Assembly: GCA_001803205.1 (NCBI GenBank)
Contig: MHBE01000040.1
Coordinates: forward strand, 62,001 to 126,000
Length of the DNA: 64,000 nucleotides
From: Lentisphaerae bacterium GWF2_38_69
GTDB lineage: Bacteria > Verrucomicrobiota > Lentisphaeria > Victivallales > GWF2-38-69
Direction: 5' to 3'
Each line of letters opens with the position of its first letter. Within the stretch, counting starts at the first letter, position 1. This document shows positions 38,158-47,002 of this stretch, piece after piece. Position numbers and translations under genes: made by a program. The notes below the pieces were generated by a model. That model made no database searches. It was not told where the DNA came from and saw only the letters and a list, made by a program, of their open reading frames with translations.

Positions 38158-39543
38158 ATGAAGGTAAAGATAAGTTTATTAATTGTTTCGTTTTTTGTGT
38201 TATTTAGTGCTTCATATGTTCATGCTATCGCAAAAGAAGATTTTAACTATGCAATAGTTGTAAAAGAAAAAACATATAATGATTCTGACTGGAAAGAAGT
38301 TGTCAAAGTATTATCAGAGAAGTATCCGAGCACGCATATTTTTACCTATAAAAAATCTTTAGATGAACTTGTTAAAAATGTAACTTCATTTTCTCCTGAC
38401 TATCTAGCAGTTGTTTCAAAGCCTGAAGATGCAGATCCTAAATTCATAAAAGCTGTTAATCAGTTCAACAGAAAACTAGGCACAGCACCGTACGGAAAGG
38501 CTGTTCTGGGGATTGTTACAGGTCTGACTGCTGAAGATGCATTAAGGATAGCCGAAAACAAACAAAAACTTGAAATAAATTTTGGCCTTGGCGGTATGTT
38601 GAAATTTATTGATTCCTTACCAACAGGAATTGCTTATTGTGAATTTTATGAAGAAAAGGAAAACTGGCAGGCAAAAGCCCCTGATACGGATATAGAAAAT
38701 TTTACAGACGCGCCTGATGATCATCTACCTGATATGGTTGAGTTAATAAATAATGATAATATTGACGGAATATGGACCAGCGGCCACGCTACCCCAAGCG
38801 GATGGCTTGCTTATTATCCCGATGGACCATCAGGCATTAATGCTGATGACGGCAATTTAATTGGATATGCCGGAGAAGAAACATACCCCATAAAATCAGT
38901 TAATCCCAAAATATATCTCGGTATTGGTAATTGCTTGACTGCTTGTATTGAAGATAAAGACAATGCTTATTCCCTTGCATGGATTCATTCCGGAGGAGTA
39001 GATCAGTTTTTCGGATATACTGTGGAAAGTTATTATGGCATGATGGGTTGGGGAATGGCTGATTACTTTTTTTACAGGGGTGGAGACTTCACGCTAGCCG
39101 AAAGTGTTTTTATCATTAACCAGGCATTGATTATGTCCATGGAAAACGACTTGGCAGGAGATGAAATAGATGATATGGCCTACGATAAGGATGTTTGCAT
39201 AGTTTATGGAGACCCTGCATGGGATGCGAGAGTTCCTGCATCTTCTGCAAAAGAAACCGCAGATTATGAATATTCCTTAACAAATAAAAAAACAGATGAA
39301 GGCAAAACTCTTTGGACATTAAAAGTAACATTTAATAAAGATATGAATTTCATTCCTGAGAGTCCAAAAGATATCCGCCCTATCTTTGCATTTCTTTCTG
39401 AAAAGGTTAACTCTCCGGAAGCAGCAGGAGATTTATCGGCTGTCGGTGTCTGGCATGTCAGCGATAACTTTGTCATAGTTAATTTTAAAGGTGAAGTTAA
39501 GGCAGGAGATACAAGAGTTTTCAAATTTACTACCACTAATTGA
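38158..39543 (+). CDS. Exported C25/gingipain-like caspase-fold protein
   Basis: A 461-aa exported protein (signal peptide 'LIVSFFVLFSASYVHA'). A His in 'GIWTSGHATPSGWLAY' and a Cys in 'IYLGIGNCLTACIEDK' are spaced like the His-Cys dyad of clan CD peptidases (gingipain, caspase fold), followed by 'AWIHSGGVDQFFGYT', which matches the post-Cys strand in C25 proteins. The last ~110 residues form a beta-rich domain that could be an Ig-like tail. It is not a close gingipain; the family call is by motif. It is separated from the clostripain gene by a terminator and precedes the binding protein/transporter pair. Confidence 0.7.
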   Translation: MKVKISLLIVSFFVLFSASYVHAIAKEDFNYAIVVKEKTYNDSDWKEVVKVLSEKYPSTHIFTYKKSLDELVKNVTSFSPDYLAVVSKPEDADPKFIKAVNQFNRKLGTAPYGKAVLGIVTGLTAEDALRIAENKQKLEINFGLGGMLKFIDSLPTGIAYCEFYEEKENWQAKAPDTDIENFTDAPDDHLPDMVELINNDNIDGIWTSGHATPSGWLAYYPDGPSGINADDGNLIGYAGEETYPIKSVNPKIYLGIGNCLTACIEDKDNAYSLAWIHSGGVDQFFGYTVESYYGMMGWGMADYFFYRGGDFTLAESVFIINQALIMSMENDLAGDEIDDMAYDKDVCIVYGDPAWDARVPASSAKETADYEYSLTNKKTDEGKTLWTLKVTFNKDMNFIPESPKDIRPIFAFLSEKVNSPEAAGDLSAVGVWHVSDNFVIVNFKGEVKAGDTRVFKFTTTN

Positions 39544-39614
39544 TTTCAACTCCATTTAGGTTATCATCATTCATAAACAGAGAAAACTTAAATGTTGACA
39601 AACAGCAGCAATAA

Positions 39615-40541
39615 ATGAAAAATTTTCTATATATTTTCTGTGCTTTAATATTTATAATTTCCTTAACAGGATGTGGAAAAGAAGATGCTGCACAGAAGAC
39701 TGCTGATACAAAAATTAACAAAGGAAAACTTACGACAAGAGCCAGAGCAGGAGAAAATAAAGTTTATGAGCAGTTCTCAAATGTGGAGCTCTTTCCCGAT
39801 ATTCAGAAAATTATAACTAGAGGAACTCTTAATATCGGAATATATCAGGATTGCAGTGTTCCCTTCCTCACAAAGGATTCAGACGGTAAAATAACAGGAG
39901 GGCTTGACATGGAGATAACTGGTTTTTTAGCTAACCATTTGGGAGTAAAACCTGTATATGATTATAACATAAAGAGCCGAAATGAGCTCTTCAGAAAGCT
40001 TCACACTGGAGAAATAGATATAGCAGCAGGAGAACTCAGCCATACATTTGACAGAGGTAAGTATGTTTATTTCTCCAATACTTATGTGCAATTACAGCAA
40101 TCTTTAATTATGAACAAAAAAGATGTTGTTGAACTAGGCATAAGATATAATCCTTATAAATACTTAAGCGAAAATACCTGTAAAATCGGAGTTCAGGCAG
40201 AATCAGCATATATTGAATATGCTCAGAATCTTTTTCCGAAAGCGGATGTTTATGAATATCCTTCATTGCAGGATGCAATGGACGCTCTAACCAGAAATGA
40301 AATAATTGCCATACTACATGATGACAATGAAACAGTGTTGCTTGCAAGAAAACATTCCGAAATAGCTCTGAATTATACTGTGTATGTATTAACAAATAAG
40401 AAAGACAATATTTCTATTGCGATCTCGCCCAAAAGTCCGAATCTTTGTGATACTGTTAATCTTTATTTGGAATCTGATGATTTGTTGTTTGATGTCAATG
40501 ATCTAATAGAGAGATATCCTGATGCCTATAAATGCGAATAA
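39615..40541 (+). CDS. Solute-binding lipoprotein, family 3 (amino-acid type)
   Basis: A 308-aa lipoprotein (lipobox 'ISLTGC') with a type II periplasmic binding fold: 'IITRGTLNIGIYQDCSVPF', 'KITGGLDMEITGFLANHLGV', 'LHTGEIDIAAGELSHTFDR', then the second lobe. Such proteins normally serve ABC importers, but the next gene, 11 bp downstream, is a DAACS-type secondary carrier and no ABC gene is near. This reproduces as two genes the arrangement fused in the 761-aa protein at 31409-33694, so this protein most likely feeds that carrier. Ligand not determinable from sequence; amino acids are the family norm. Confidence 0.85.
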   Translation: MKNFLYIFCALIFIISLTGCGKEDAAQKTADTKINKGKLTTRARAGENKVYEQFSNVELFPDIQKIITRGTLNIGIYQDCSVPFLTKDSDGKITGGLDMEITGFLANHLGVKPVYDYNIKSRNELFRKLHTGEIDIAAGELSHTFDRGKYVYFSNTYVQLQQSLIMNKKDVVELGIRYNPYKYLSENTCKIGVQAESAYIEYAQNLFPKADVYEYPSLQDAMDALTRNEIIAILHDDNETVLLARKHSEIALNYTVYVLTNKKDNISIAISPKSPNLCDTVNLYLESDDLLFDVNDLIERYPDAYKCE

Positions 40542-40552
40542 AGAGGATCTGA

Positions 40553-41902
40553 ATGGAAAGGATTAAACATATTCTAGGCAGTTTTTGGACAATTATCTTC
40601 TCTCTCTTTTTGGGAGTTGTAATAGGCATTTACGCACCAGGGATCGCTACAGTCTGCGAACCGTTTGGAGATATATATTTCAAACTAATCGAAATGGCCT
40701 GTACCATTATGCTTCCCATCATCATAATCTCAAGTATAGGAAAAATCGTAATATCTGAAGGCAGTTCAGGATTTGTGTACAAAATATTAATTGCGCTTTT
40801 CATTACTTTTGCCACTATTTCCGGAATTAGTATTTTATCTTCTATTATTGTATCTCCCATTACTGCTCCAACTTCTGAGACGACAAAAAACTTAGGAAAA
40901 CTTATAATAAACAGTCAGGAAAAAAACCAAGATGAACCAGTCGATGTATTAAAAAGTTATTATTTCATAAGAGAACTAGATACAGAAAAGGAAGTGCAGA
41001 AAAAGGACACTGGAATATTAAAAATTATAGCTGACTTTTTCCCTAACAACATATTTGAATCTTTAGCTAATAAAAAAACTGTTGAAGTCTTAATCTTTTC
41101 AATTATTTTCGGGTTGCTCTTTAAATATATCCCCCAGCTTACATGTAATTCAATAATCAATTTATGTGACAGCCTTTTTGAAGCTTTCAATACTTTTCTT
41201 ACAATCCTTTTGTACCTCCTGCCGTTTGGAATTATTTCTCTAATATCTCATCAAACAACCGGGCTGGATTTCAGCGTATTATTTTCTCTCATTAAGCTTG
41301 GGGAAAGAATAGCTTTGGTCTTTATTGTCATATTCATAATTTGTTTATTAGTAATAAAATATAACTCAAGAAAATCTTTTGTTGAAATCTTTAAGGCTCT
41401 CAAGGAGCCAATGGTTCTTTCCTTCGTCGCAGAAAACCTTGTAGCTATGCCTTCTCTGATAACAGCTATGACGGAAAAACTTAATTTTAACAGAAACAAA
41501 GTAGGCTCTACTGCACCTCTATGGATGGGCATGGAAATTCATGCGGATATCGCATTGTTTGCCGCAGCATCAATTTTCACCTTGCAGTTATATGGTATTC
41601 CTTTAGGTTTTAATGAGATAATGATAATTTTTGTAGGGTCTATTGCTGCAGGTTTGTCTTCACTTGGAGCTGCCGCAGTGCTGTGGGTAGCCTTGATAAG
41701 AATAATATTAGACCCCCTGGATATCCCCTCTTCTCCTATAATTCTTGCATTAATGCTTTTTGAACCCTTTTTTAACGGTCTTCTTTACCTCTTGAATGCA
41801 GTGATAAGCTGCGCTGCAGTCTCAATATTGGCAAGAGAACAGAAACCAAAAGAAAAGGCATCTTTGGATAAAGAAGAAATTGCTGTGCCGTTGAAATATT
41901 AG
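40553..41902 (+). CDS. Dicarboxylate/amino-acid:cation symporter (DAACS), divergent
   Basis: A 449-aa polytopic carrier of the GltP family ('IYFKLIEMACTIMLPIIIIS' matches the TM2 'FLrLIkMiivPLVf' signature, and 'LLPFGIISLISHQT' matches TM4). The HP1 position reads 'SFVAENLVAMPSLITAM' instead of the Ser-rich 'SSSATLP', and the TM7 'NMDGTA' position reads 'MGMEIHADIA'. Ligand- and Na+-coordinating motifs are thus altered, which argues for an unusual substrate or mechanism. It is 11 bp downstream of a binding lipoprotein, so the two genes form an operon. The C-terminal cytosolic tail is charged. Confidence 0.83.
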   Translation: MERIKHILGSFWTIIFSLFLGVVIGIYAPGIATVCEPFGDIYFKLIEMACTIMLPIIIISSIGKIVISEGSSGFVYKILIALFITFATISGISILSSIIVSPITAPTSETTKNLGKLIINSQEKNQDEPVDVLKSYYFIRELDTEKEVQKKDTGILKIIADFFPNNIFESLANKKTVEVLIFSIIFGLLFKYIPQLTCNSIINLCDSLFEAFNTFLTILLYLLPFGIISLISHQTTGLDFSVLFSLIKLGERIALVFIVIFIICLLVIKYNSRKSFVEIFKALKEPMVLSFVAENLVAMPSLITAMTEKLNFNRNKVGSTAPLWMGMEIHADIALFAAASIFTLQLYGIPLGFNEIMIIFVGSIAAGLSSLGAAAVLWVALIRIILDPLDIPSSPIILALMLFEPFFNGLLYLLNAVISCAAVSILAREQKPKEKASLDKEEIAVPLKY

Positions 41903-41963
41903 ACATACTTATAACCCTTAATTAATAACACAATACATAATACTTATAAAATGTTAAGTGCTT

Positions 41964-43142
41964 ATGAATAACTTTAAGTACATTCTCAGTTACTTTGTTT
42001 TACCTTTATTAATGACCTTTAATACTTATGCTATTTTCGCTTATGCCTCTGAAAATGAAAAAAACAATCAGGAAGAAACTCAATCTAGAATTCCAGATTT
42101 AAAGGCGGGCAAGTGGGAACCGATTTACAGCATGGGTAAAAACCTCTTTCCATCTGTCGTTATAAGCACAATAACATTAAAAAATGGAGGAGATTGGGAT
42201 ACGGAATCGAATCATTTGGGCGAAAATTGGGGGACTATCGGCATAGCAGTCTGTTCACCTAAAGATAATTGTTCTATTAATGTGGAAATATCGAGTGATA
42301 CATTTATAAAGCCAACGACCTTTATTGGAACCTTGCCTAAAAAAGGGATTACTTACTTTATTTTTCCGGATTTAAAGTATGAATATGAAAAACTTCTCAT
42401 GGTAAGTCAGAAAATACCTGAAGACCTTACATTCAAAGTTTCTATAGACAGGAAAGCAGACATGGATAAAACTGACCATATACAAGTTCGATCAATTAAT
42501 GAATGCGTATATTATTTCGTTGACTACGATGGAAATTCTGTTGATACTCCATGGTTTTTTGCTGCGTATGTCAATGAAAACCACCCTTATATACATAGGA
42601 TTTTGGCTGATGCCTTAAAGGCACAAAGAGTAAGCAGTTTTTCAGGAACTTTGGGTAATATTGAGTCACAGCTTGAGGAAATAAATGCAATATGGGAAAC
42701 GCTCAAGAAAAAGGGCATCCGTTATAGCAATATTACTACTACCGATGATGATGAAAATCCTGAATTGGCAACACAGTATGTCAGGCTTATTGGACAAAGC
42801 ATTAACTATTCTCAGGCTAACTGTGTTGACGGTTCAGTCCTTCTTGCTTCAATTTTGCGTAAAATTGGTTTCAATGTCAGCCTTATCACAGTTCCAGGAC
42901 ATATGTATATAGGTTTAATTTTCGGCACAAATGAGGACAGTTTTATATGCATAGAGACAACCATGATTGGAAATTATACATTGGAAGAAGCGATTGAAGA
43001 AGGAACAAATGATTTTACTGAAAATGAAAGTAAATTCCTTTCCGACAGTGACGAATACTACGAATACAACATAATCAATATCATGGATGCTCGAGCTATG
43101 GGCATTATATCCATTAAAGATTCTTTATCTCATCAACTGTAG
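41964..43142 (+). CDS. Exported transglutaminase-like protein
   Basis: About 392 aa with an N-terminal signal peptide ('YFVLPLLMTFNTYAIFAYA'). The C-terminal third has a transglutaminase-like catalytic pattern: Cys in 'QANCVDGSVLLASILRKIGF', His in 'ITVPGHMYIGLIFG', then an acidic residue in 'FICIETTMIGN'. This fold occurs in bacterial cysteine proteases and cross-linking enzymes. The N-terminal ~230 residues are beta-rich and unassigned. I prefer the ATG at 41964 over the track's GTG at 41958. It follows the DAACS gene by about 60 bp on the same strand and is probably part of the same nutrient-acquisition unit. Confidence 0.75.
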   Translation: MNNFKYILSYFVLPLLMTFNTYAIFAYASENEKNNQEETQSRIPDLKAGKWEPIYSMGKNLFPSVVISTITLKNGGDWDTESNHLGENWGTIGIAVCSPKDNCSINVEISSDTFIKPTTFIGTLPKKGITYFIFPDLKYEYEKLLMVSQKIPEDLTFKVSIDRKADMDKTDHIQVRSINECVYYFVDYDGNSVDTPWFFAAYVNENHPYIHRILADALKAQRVSSFSGTLGNIESQLEEINAIWETLKKKGIRYSNITTTDDDENPELATQYVRLIGQSINYSQANCVDGSVLLASILRKIGFNVSLITVPGHMYIGLIFGTNEDSFICIETTMIGNYTLEEAIEEGTNDFTENESKFLSDSDEYYEYNIINIMDARAMGIISIKDSLSHQL

Positions 43143-43190
43143 TAGTCCAAACTAATCATCGTTTCCCTAAAGAAAGTGAGTTCTTCGCCT

Positions 43191-43525
43191 CCCCTGACAA
43201 GAAAACAGGAAGAGTCTTTGATGACAAAAAATTCTTCGCGTCTGTCCAGAGGCAGTACAAAAAGAATAAGGCCATTACGGCAAAACAGTTCTCAGCTCTG
43301 CTCAGGCTATTGAATAAATATTCTTCACAAATCACTGATTTCGATAATTTTGTTGCTAAATTTAATCTCAAAAAAGATCTTAATGTTCTATCCGCTATCG
43401 CAGAAAATGTCATAGTTGGCAATTTTAGCTTCATCGCAGACGATATATCAACTTATATCACAAAGAAGACAAACTCTTCAAAGTCCTCTGCTTCTTCCTA
43501 TATCAAAGGTTTAAAAAAACTGTAA
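43191..43525 (+). pseudogene. Displaced fragment of a topA-like C-terminal repeat
   Basis: Bases 43191-43396 match topA 30407-30612 with 7 differences in 206 bp and no gap. The encoded peptide repeats 'RVFDDKKFFASVQRQYKKNK' and 'AITAKQFSALLRLLNKYSSQ'. Five of the seven differences are third-codon changes. The frame is open from the end of the transglutaminase gene but has no ATG/GTG start before it; the ORF track begins only at an internal TTG (43310). After 43396 the sequence diverges to an unrelated Ser/Lys-rich tail ending 'SSYIKGLKKL'. Best read as a fragment of a second, related gene. Confidence 0.75.
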
Positions 43526-43655
43526 CTTCCCTTATTGGCTGGAAATTTCCAGCTCAGAGAGGATATTTAGACTATTTGCGCAGTGTGTATGATTAAGATA
43601 CAGCGTTTGTAAAGCACAAAATGTTAACTGCAAATAGGCATTTAGAATAATTTTT

Positions 43656-44378
43656 ATGTTTTTTTTAAAACTGAATTGGAAATGTATCTGCTCTATAGCT
43701 ATTTTCTACATCTCGTTTGTCACAGTTTTATCTCTGCCGGCCATAGGCGACACAGTCTCGTCATCTTCAGATTTGCTTAACCGAATTCCTAAGAACAATA
43801 ACAACAGTTCTTCCGTCGTTGGGTTGGCAAATGCTCTTTTAAATGCTGAAAAAGAGAGGAGTAAGTTCCTATATTACAATATGTTTCTTTCTGATATCTT
43901 TTCAGGTCAAACTGATACGGATCTGAGCGAGAGATATTTAAATTGTATAGAAGATCTCGAAGAAAACTCCCGCAATGGTTTATACCTCGTTGACAAAGTA
44001 TTTGACATGTGCAGATATTTTGAAGGCAGAATAGATGAGATGCCTTTAAGCTACGAGGAAAAACTAAAAATGAAGTTGCGGCTCGAAGAATTGAGAAACG
44101 ATGCCGAAAATTACGGTATGACTCTAAAGAGAAATAGTGATGCTCAAAATCCGACAGAATGCCTGGTGCTTGAGACCAACAGAGAGCTTCAGGTAGTTAT
44201 ACTTGGAATAGGTTTTCTCGACAATTCAAGAACCGGAACAGTTTGGGTGATACCCGAAGCAGAAAATGCCGAAGCTAAAGTCGTAGCAGTCAGACCTTAC
44301 GCGTCTGCGGCGCTGATAACCAAAGGAAAACTGGAAAAGGTATCAACAGGTATGAAAGCTAAAACACTTAACAAATAG
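43656..44378 (+). CDS. Exported protein of unknown function upstream of rplV
   Basis: A 240-aa protein with an N-terminal signal peptide or anchor ('ICSIAIFYISFVTVLSLPAIG'), a Ser/Asn-rich linker, a charged helical middle (about 65-155) and a beta-rich C-terminal part (about 160-230). I recognise no family. It sits 24 bp upstream of rplV on the same strand, where rpsS would normally be, so the truncated ribosomal operon may be transcribed through it. The start is preceded by AT-rich sequence with no clear Shine-Dalgarno. Confidence 0.7.
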   Translation: MFFLKLNWKCICSIAIFYISFVTVLSLPAIGDTVSSSSDLLNRIPKNNNNSSSVVGLANALLNAEKERSKFLYYNMFLSDIFSGQTDTDLSERYLNCIEDLEENSRNGLYLVDKVFDMCRYFEGRIDEMPLSYEEKLKMKLRLEELRNDAENYGMTLKRNSDAQNPTECLVLETNRELQVVILGIGFLDNSRTGTVWVIPEAENAEAKVVAVRPYASAALITKGKLEKVSTGMKAKTLNK

Positions 44379-44402
44379 TAACAAAGTAACGGAAAAGAAA
44401 TT

Positions 44403-44738
44403 ATGGAAGTAAGAGCAGTTACAAAGTATGCGAAAATTGCTCCTGACAAAGCCAGGCAGGTTGCTAGGCTTCTTCAGGGCAAAAGCGCTATCAAGGCTCA
44501 AAGCGAAGTTGACCTCATGCCGAGGAAGGCTGCCCGTCTTTTTGCCAAGACATTGCGTTCAGCAGTAGCAAATGCTGAAAACAACCATGACCTGGACAAG
44601 AACAGTCTGGTCGTAAAAGAGGCAGTTGTCGGAATAGCTCCCATCATGAGGCGCTTTAGACCGAAAGCTAGAGGAATGGCTGGAAGAATCCGCAAGAGAA
44701 CCAGTCACCTGACAGTTGTAGTTTCAAATGAAAAATAA
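44403..44738 (+). CDS. rplV: 50S ribosomal protein L22
   Basis: 111 aa, full length, with the L22 core 'ISPrKaR'-like start ('IAPDKARQVARLLQGKS') and the C-terminal hairpin 'FRPKARGMAGRIRKRTSHLTVVV' region that lines the exit tunnel. It is the first ribosomal gene of the cluster; the usual upstream genes (rpsJ, rplC, rplD, rplW, rplB, rpsS) are absent here. Confidence 0.97.
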   Translation: MEVRAVTKYAKIAPDKARQVARLLQGKSAIKAQSEVDLMPRKAARLFAKTLRSAVANAENNHDLDKNSLVVKEAVVGIAPIMRRFRPKARGMAGRIRKRTSHLTVVVSNEK

Positions 44739-44753
44739 CGAAAGGAAGTTATC

Positions 44754-45392
44754 GTGGGACAAAAAGTAAATCCAATCGGCTTTAGAGTCACGACCACAAA
44801 AGACTGGGATTCGAAATGGTTCGCCAGAAAGTCCACTTTCGGCTTATGGCTTAACGAAGATCTTAAGATTCGTGATTATATAAAGAAAGAATTCGTTCAT
44901 GCTGCAATAGCAAGAGTTGTCATTCACAGAGCTTCAAACAGAATAGCTGTTGATATCTATACCGCCCGCCCGGGCATTCTGGCAAGCAGAAAAGGAGATT
45001 TCGAAAAACTCCAGACAGGTTTGCAAAAAATGGCTCATGGGCACGAGATAAAAATAGACATTCATGAAGTTAAAAATCCTGAAAGAAACGCTCAGCTTGT
45101 TTCAGAAAGCGTAGCTCTCCAGCTTCAGAGAAGAATTGCCTTTAGGCGCGCAATGAAAAAATCTATCCAGCTGGCTATGGACAGCGGCGCACTGGGAATC
45201 AAGATAATGGCTTCCGGCCGTCTGGGCGGAGCTGAACTTGCAAGAACAGAGCATTATAAAGAAGGCACAGTGCCTCTTCACACTATCAAAGCCAATATCG
45301 AATACGGTTTTTCAGAAGCTATGACTCCTACCGGAAAGATCGGCGTGAAAGTCTGGATCTGCAACCCTGAAGTAGTAAGCAAGGAGGCCTAA
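44754..45392 (+). CDS. rpsC: 30S ribosomal protein S3
   Basis: 212 aa. '[12 protein letters not shown]' start, KH domain, and the C-terminal '[24 protein letters not shown]' signature region. It starts at GTG (44754) with an AAGGAAG Shine-Dalgarno 15 bp after rplV. The residue pattern '[12 protein letters not shown]' near the N-terminus is PVC-like as far as I recall. Part of the ribosomal operon. Confidence 0.97.
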   Translation: MGQKVNPIGFRVTTTKDWDSKWFARKSTFGLWLNEDLKIRDYIKKEFVHAAIARVVIHRASNRIAVDIYTARPGILASRKGDFEKLQTGLQKMAHGHEIKIDIHEVKNPERNAQLVSESVALQLQRRIAFRRAMKKSIQLAMDSGALGIKIMASGRLGGAELARTEHYKEGTVPLHTIKANIEYGFSEAMTPTGKIGVKVWICNPEVVSKEA

Positions 45393-45394
45393 TC

Positions 45395-45805
45395 ATGTCT
45401 TTGATGCCAAGTAGGACCAAATACAGAAAAATGCAGCGCGGCAATATGGGCGGACTTGCCCAGTCCGGCAATAAAATAGATTTCGGAGATTATGCTCTCA
45501 TGGCTCTCGACAGAGGATGGGTAAGAAATAATGAAATCGAAGCAGCTCGTGTTGCTATTAACAGATATTTAAACAGACGCGGAAGAGTCTGGATCAGATT
45601 CTTTCCTGACAGACCCTTTACCTGCAAACCTCTTGAAGTAAGAATGGGTAAAGGAAAAGGTAATGTCGAAGGCTATGTAGCAGTAGTCCTTCCAGGCAGA
45701 GTCCTTTTTGAAATAAGCGGTTGCACAGAAGTTACTGCCAGAGAAGCTCTTTGTAGAGCTGCTGCCAAACTTTCTATCAAGACCAAATTTCTAAAGCGTC
45801 AATAA
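45395..45805 (+). CDS. rplP: 50S ribosomal protein L16
   Basis: 136 aa, full length. '[19 protein letters not shown]' N-terminus and '[20 protein letters not shown]' L16 signature. It begins 2 bp after rpsC, with GGAGG inside the rpsC end. Confidence 0.97.
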   Translation: MSLMPSRTKYRKMQRGNMGGLAQSGNKIDFGDYALMALDRGWVRNNEIEAARVAINRYLNRRGRVWIRFFPDRPFTCKPLEVRMGKGKGNVEGYVAVVLPGRVLFEISGCTEVTAREALCRAAAKLSIKTKFLKRQ

Positions 45806-45818
45806 GAGGGATAGAAAT

Positions 45819-46022
45819 ATGAAAAAAATGGCTCAGATTAGAGAAATGAGTGATGCCGAACTCAAGAGCGCAATAAGCGACCTTGAGAAAGAAAAATATA
45901 ATCTCAAGATGCAGGCTAAAACCGGTCAGCTTGAGAAAAGCGCAAGGATTGGTCAGGCAAAAAAAGAGATCGCTATGATCAAAACTGAACAGTCCAGCCG
46001 CGCAAAGAACCCCGGCAAGTAA
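45819..46022 (+). CDS. rpmC: 50S ribosomal protein L29
   Basis: 67 aa, two helices; 'REMSDAELKSAISDLEKEKY' and 'GQAKKEIAMIKTEQ' match L29. The start at ATG 45819 is supported by AGAGGGATAG. It may instead start at the second Met (residue 4). Confidence 0.93.
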   Translation: MKKMAQIREMSDAELKSAISDLEKEKYNLKMQAKTGQLEKSARIGQAKKEIAMIKTEQSSRAKNPGK

Positions 46023-46038
46023 GGGAGATTAATCAATT

Positions 46039-46320
46039 ATGGAAAATGAAATAAAAGATACAAGGAAAAACTTTCGCAAAGAACGCGAAGGAGTAGTACT
46101 AAGCGATTGCCAGAACAAGACTATTGTTGTCGAAGTCACCAGGCGTACATCTCACCCGCTTTACAAGAAAGTTGTAAAGTCAAGTAAGAAATATTACGCT
46201 CATGACGAAGAGAACAAGGCTAAAAAAGGCGATAAAGTAACAATTACAGAAACCAGACCTTTGAGCAAGCTTAAACGCTGGAGACTCGTAAAGGTCCATG
46301 GAAAAGAGCAACAATCTTAA
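46039..46320 (+). CDS. rpsQ: 30S ribosomal protein S17
   Basis: 93 aa OB-fold protein; '[20 protein letters not shown]' and '[19 protein letters not shown]' are the S17 signatures. Slightly extended at both ends compared with the typical 80-87 aa. Confidence 0.95.
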   Translation: MENEIKDTRKNFRKEREGVVLSDCQNKTIVVEVTRRTSHPLYKKVVKSSKKYYAHDEENKAKKGDKVTITETRPLSKLKRWRLVKVHGKEQQS

Positions 46321-46350
46321 ACTATTATTAAACTTTAGAGGTAATAACTT

Positions 46351-46716
46351 ATGATTCAGATGCAAACAAGCCTTGAAGTGGCAGATAATAGCGGCGCAAA
46401 GCGGATTGTTGCTATAACTGTTCTAGGACAGAAAAGAAAATATGCAAGAATCGGCGACATTGTAACAGCCTCGGTAAAAGAAGCTATTCCAAACGCCCCC
46501 GTTAAAAAAGGCGATGTAGTAAAAGCCGTTATCGTCAGGACAGGCACAAAGGTAAGAAGAGCAGATGGCTCTTATCTTAGGTTTGACAAGAGCGCAGCGG
46601 TAATTATTGATGATCAGAACAATCCGAAGGGCACGCGTATTTTTGGTCCTGTAGCCCGTGAGCTTCGCGATAAGAACTTCATGAAAATTATTTCTTTGGC
46701 TCCGGAGGTCTTATAA
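46351..46716 (+). CDS. rplN: 50S ribosomal protein L14
   Basis: 121 aa, full length. '[19 protein letters not shown]' start and '[20 protein letters not shown]' end are diagnostic. Its TAA stop overlaps the ATG of rplX (TAATG), so the two are translationally coupled. Confidence 0.97.
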   Translation: MIQMQTSLEVADNSGAKRIVAITVLGQKRKYARIGDIVTASVKEAIPNAPVKKGDVVKAVIVRTGTKVRRADGSYLRFDKSAAVIIDDQNNPKGTRIFGPVARELRDKNFMKIISLAPEVL

Positions 46717-46982
46717 TGCAAAAAAAAACACATGTAAAGACAGGTGATGAAGTCACCGTAATAAGTGGAAAATGGAAAGGGGAAGATGCCAAGATTAAGG
46801 CTAATCTCAAAGAAAAAGACCGCGTAGTACTGGAAATATCCGGTCTTTCCCCTGAAAAGAAAAAGCAAATTGGCGTTAAAACTGTAAAAAAAACTCAGCA
46901 GAATCCCAAAGGCGGAATGGTTGAGAGATCAGTTTCAGTTCATATCTCCAATGTTAAGCTCAAAAAGGCCAAAACCGAATAA
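46716..46982 (+). CDS. rplX: 50S ribosomal protein L24
   Basis: 88 aa KOW-domain protein: '[20 protein letters not shown]' and '[20 protein letters not shown]'. Codons 2-4 contain an A9 run (ATGCAAAAAAAAACA). The segment between is shorter and more Lys-rich than in E. coli L24. Confidence 0.94.
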   Translation: MQKKTHVKTGDEVTVISGKWKGEDAKIKANLKEKDRVVLEISGLSPEKKKQIGVKTVKKTQQNPKGGMVERSVSVHISNVKLKKAKTE

Positions 46983-47002
46983 GAAATGGAGAAGAATTAA
47001 TT

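Noticed and set aside
43156-43434. 92-aa minus-strand ORF, similar to the minus-strand ORF at 30297-30587
   Set aside because: Both are antisense shadows of the duplicated topA repeat; the similarity comes from the DNA duplication.
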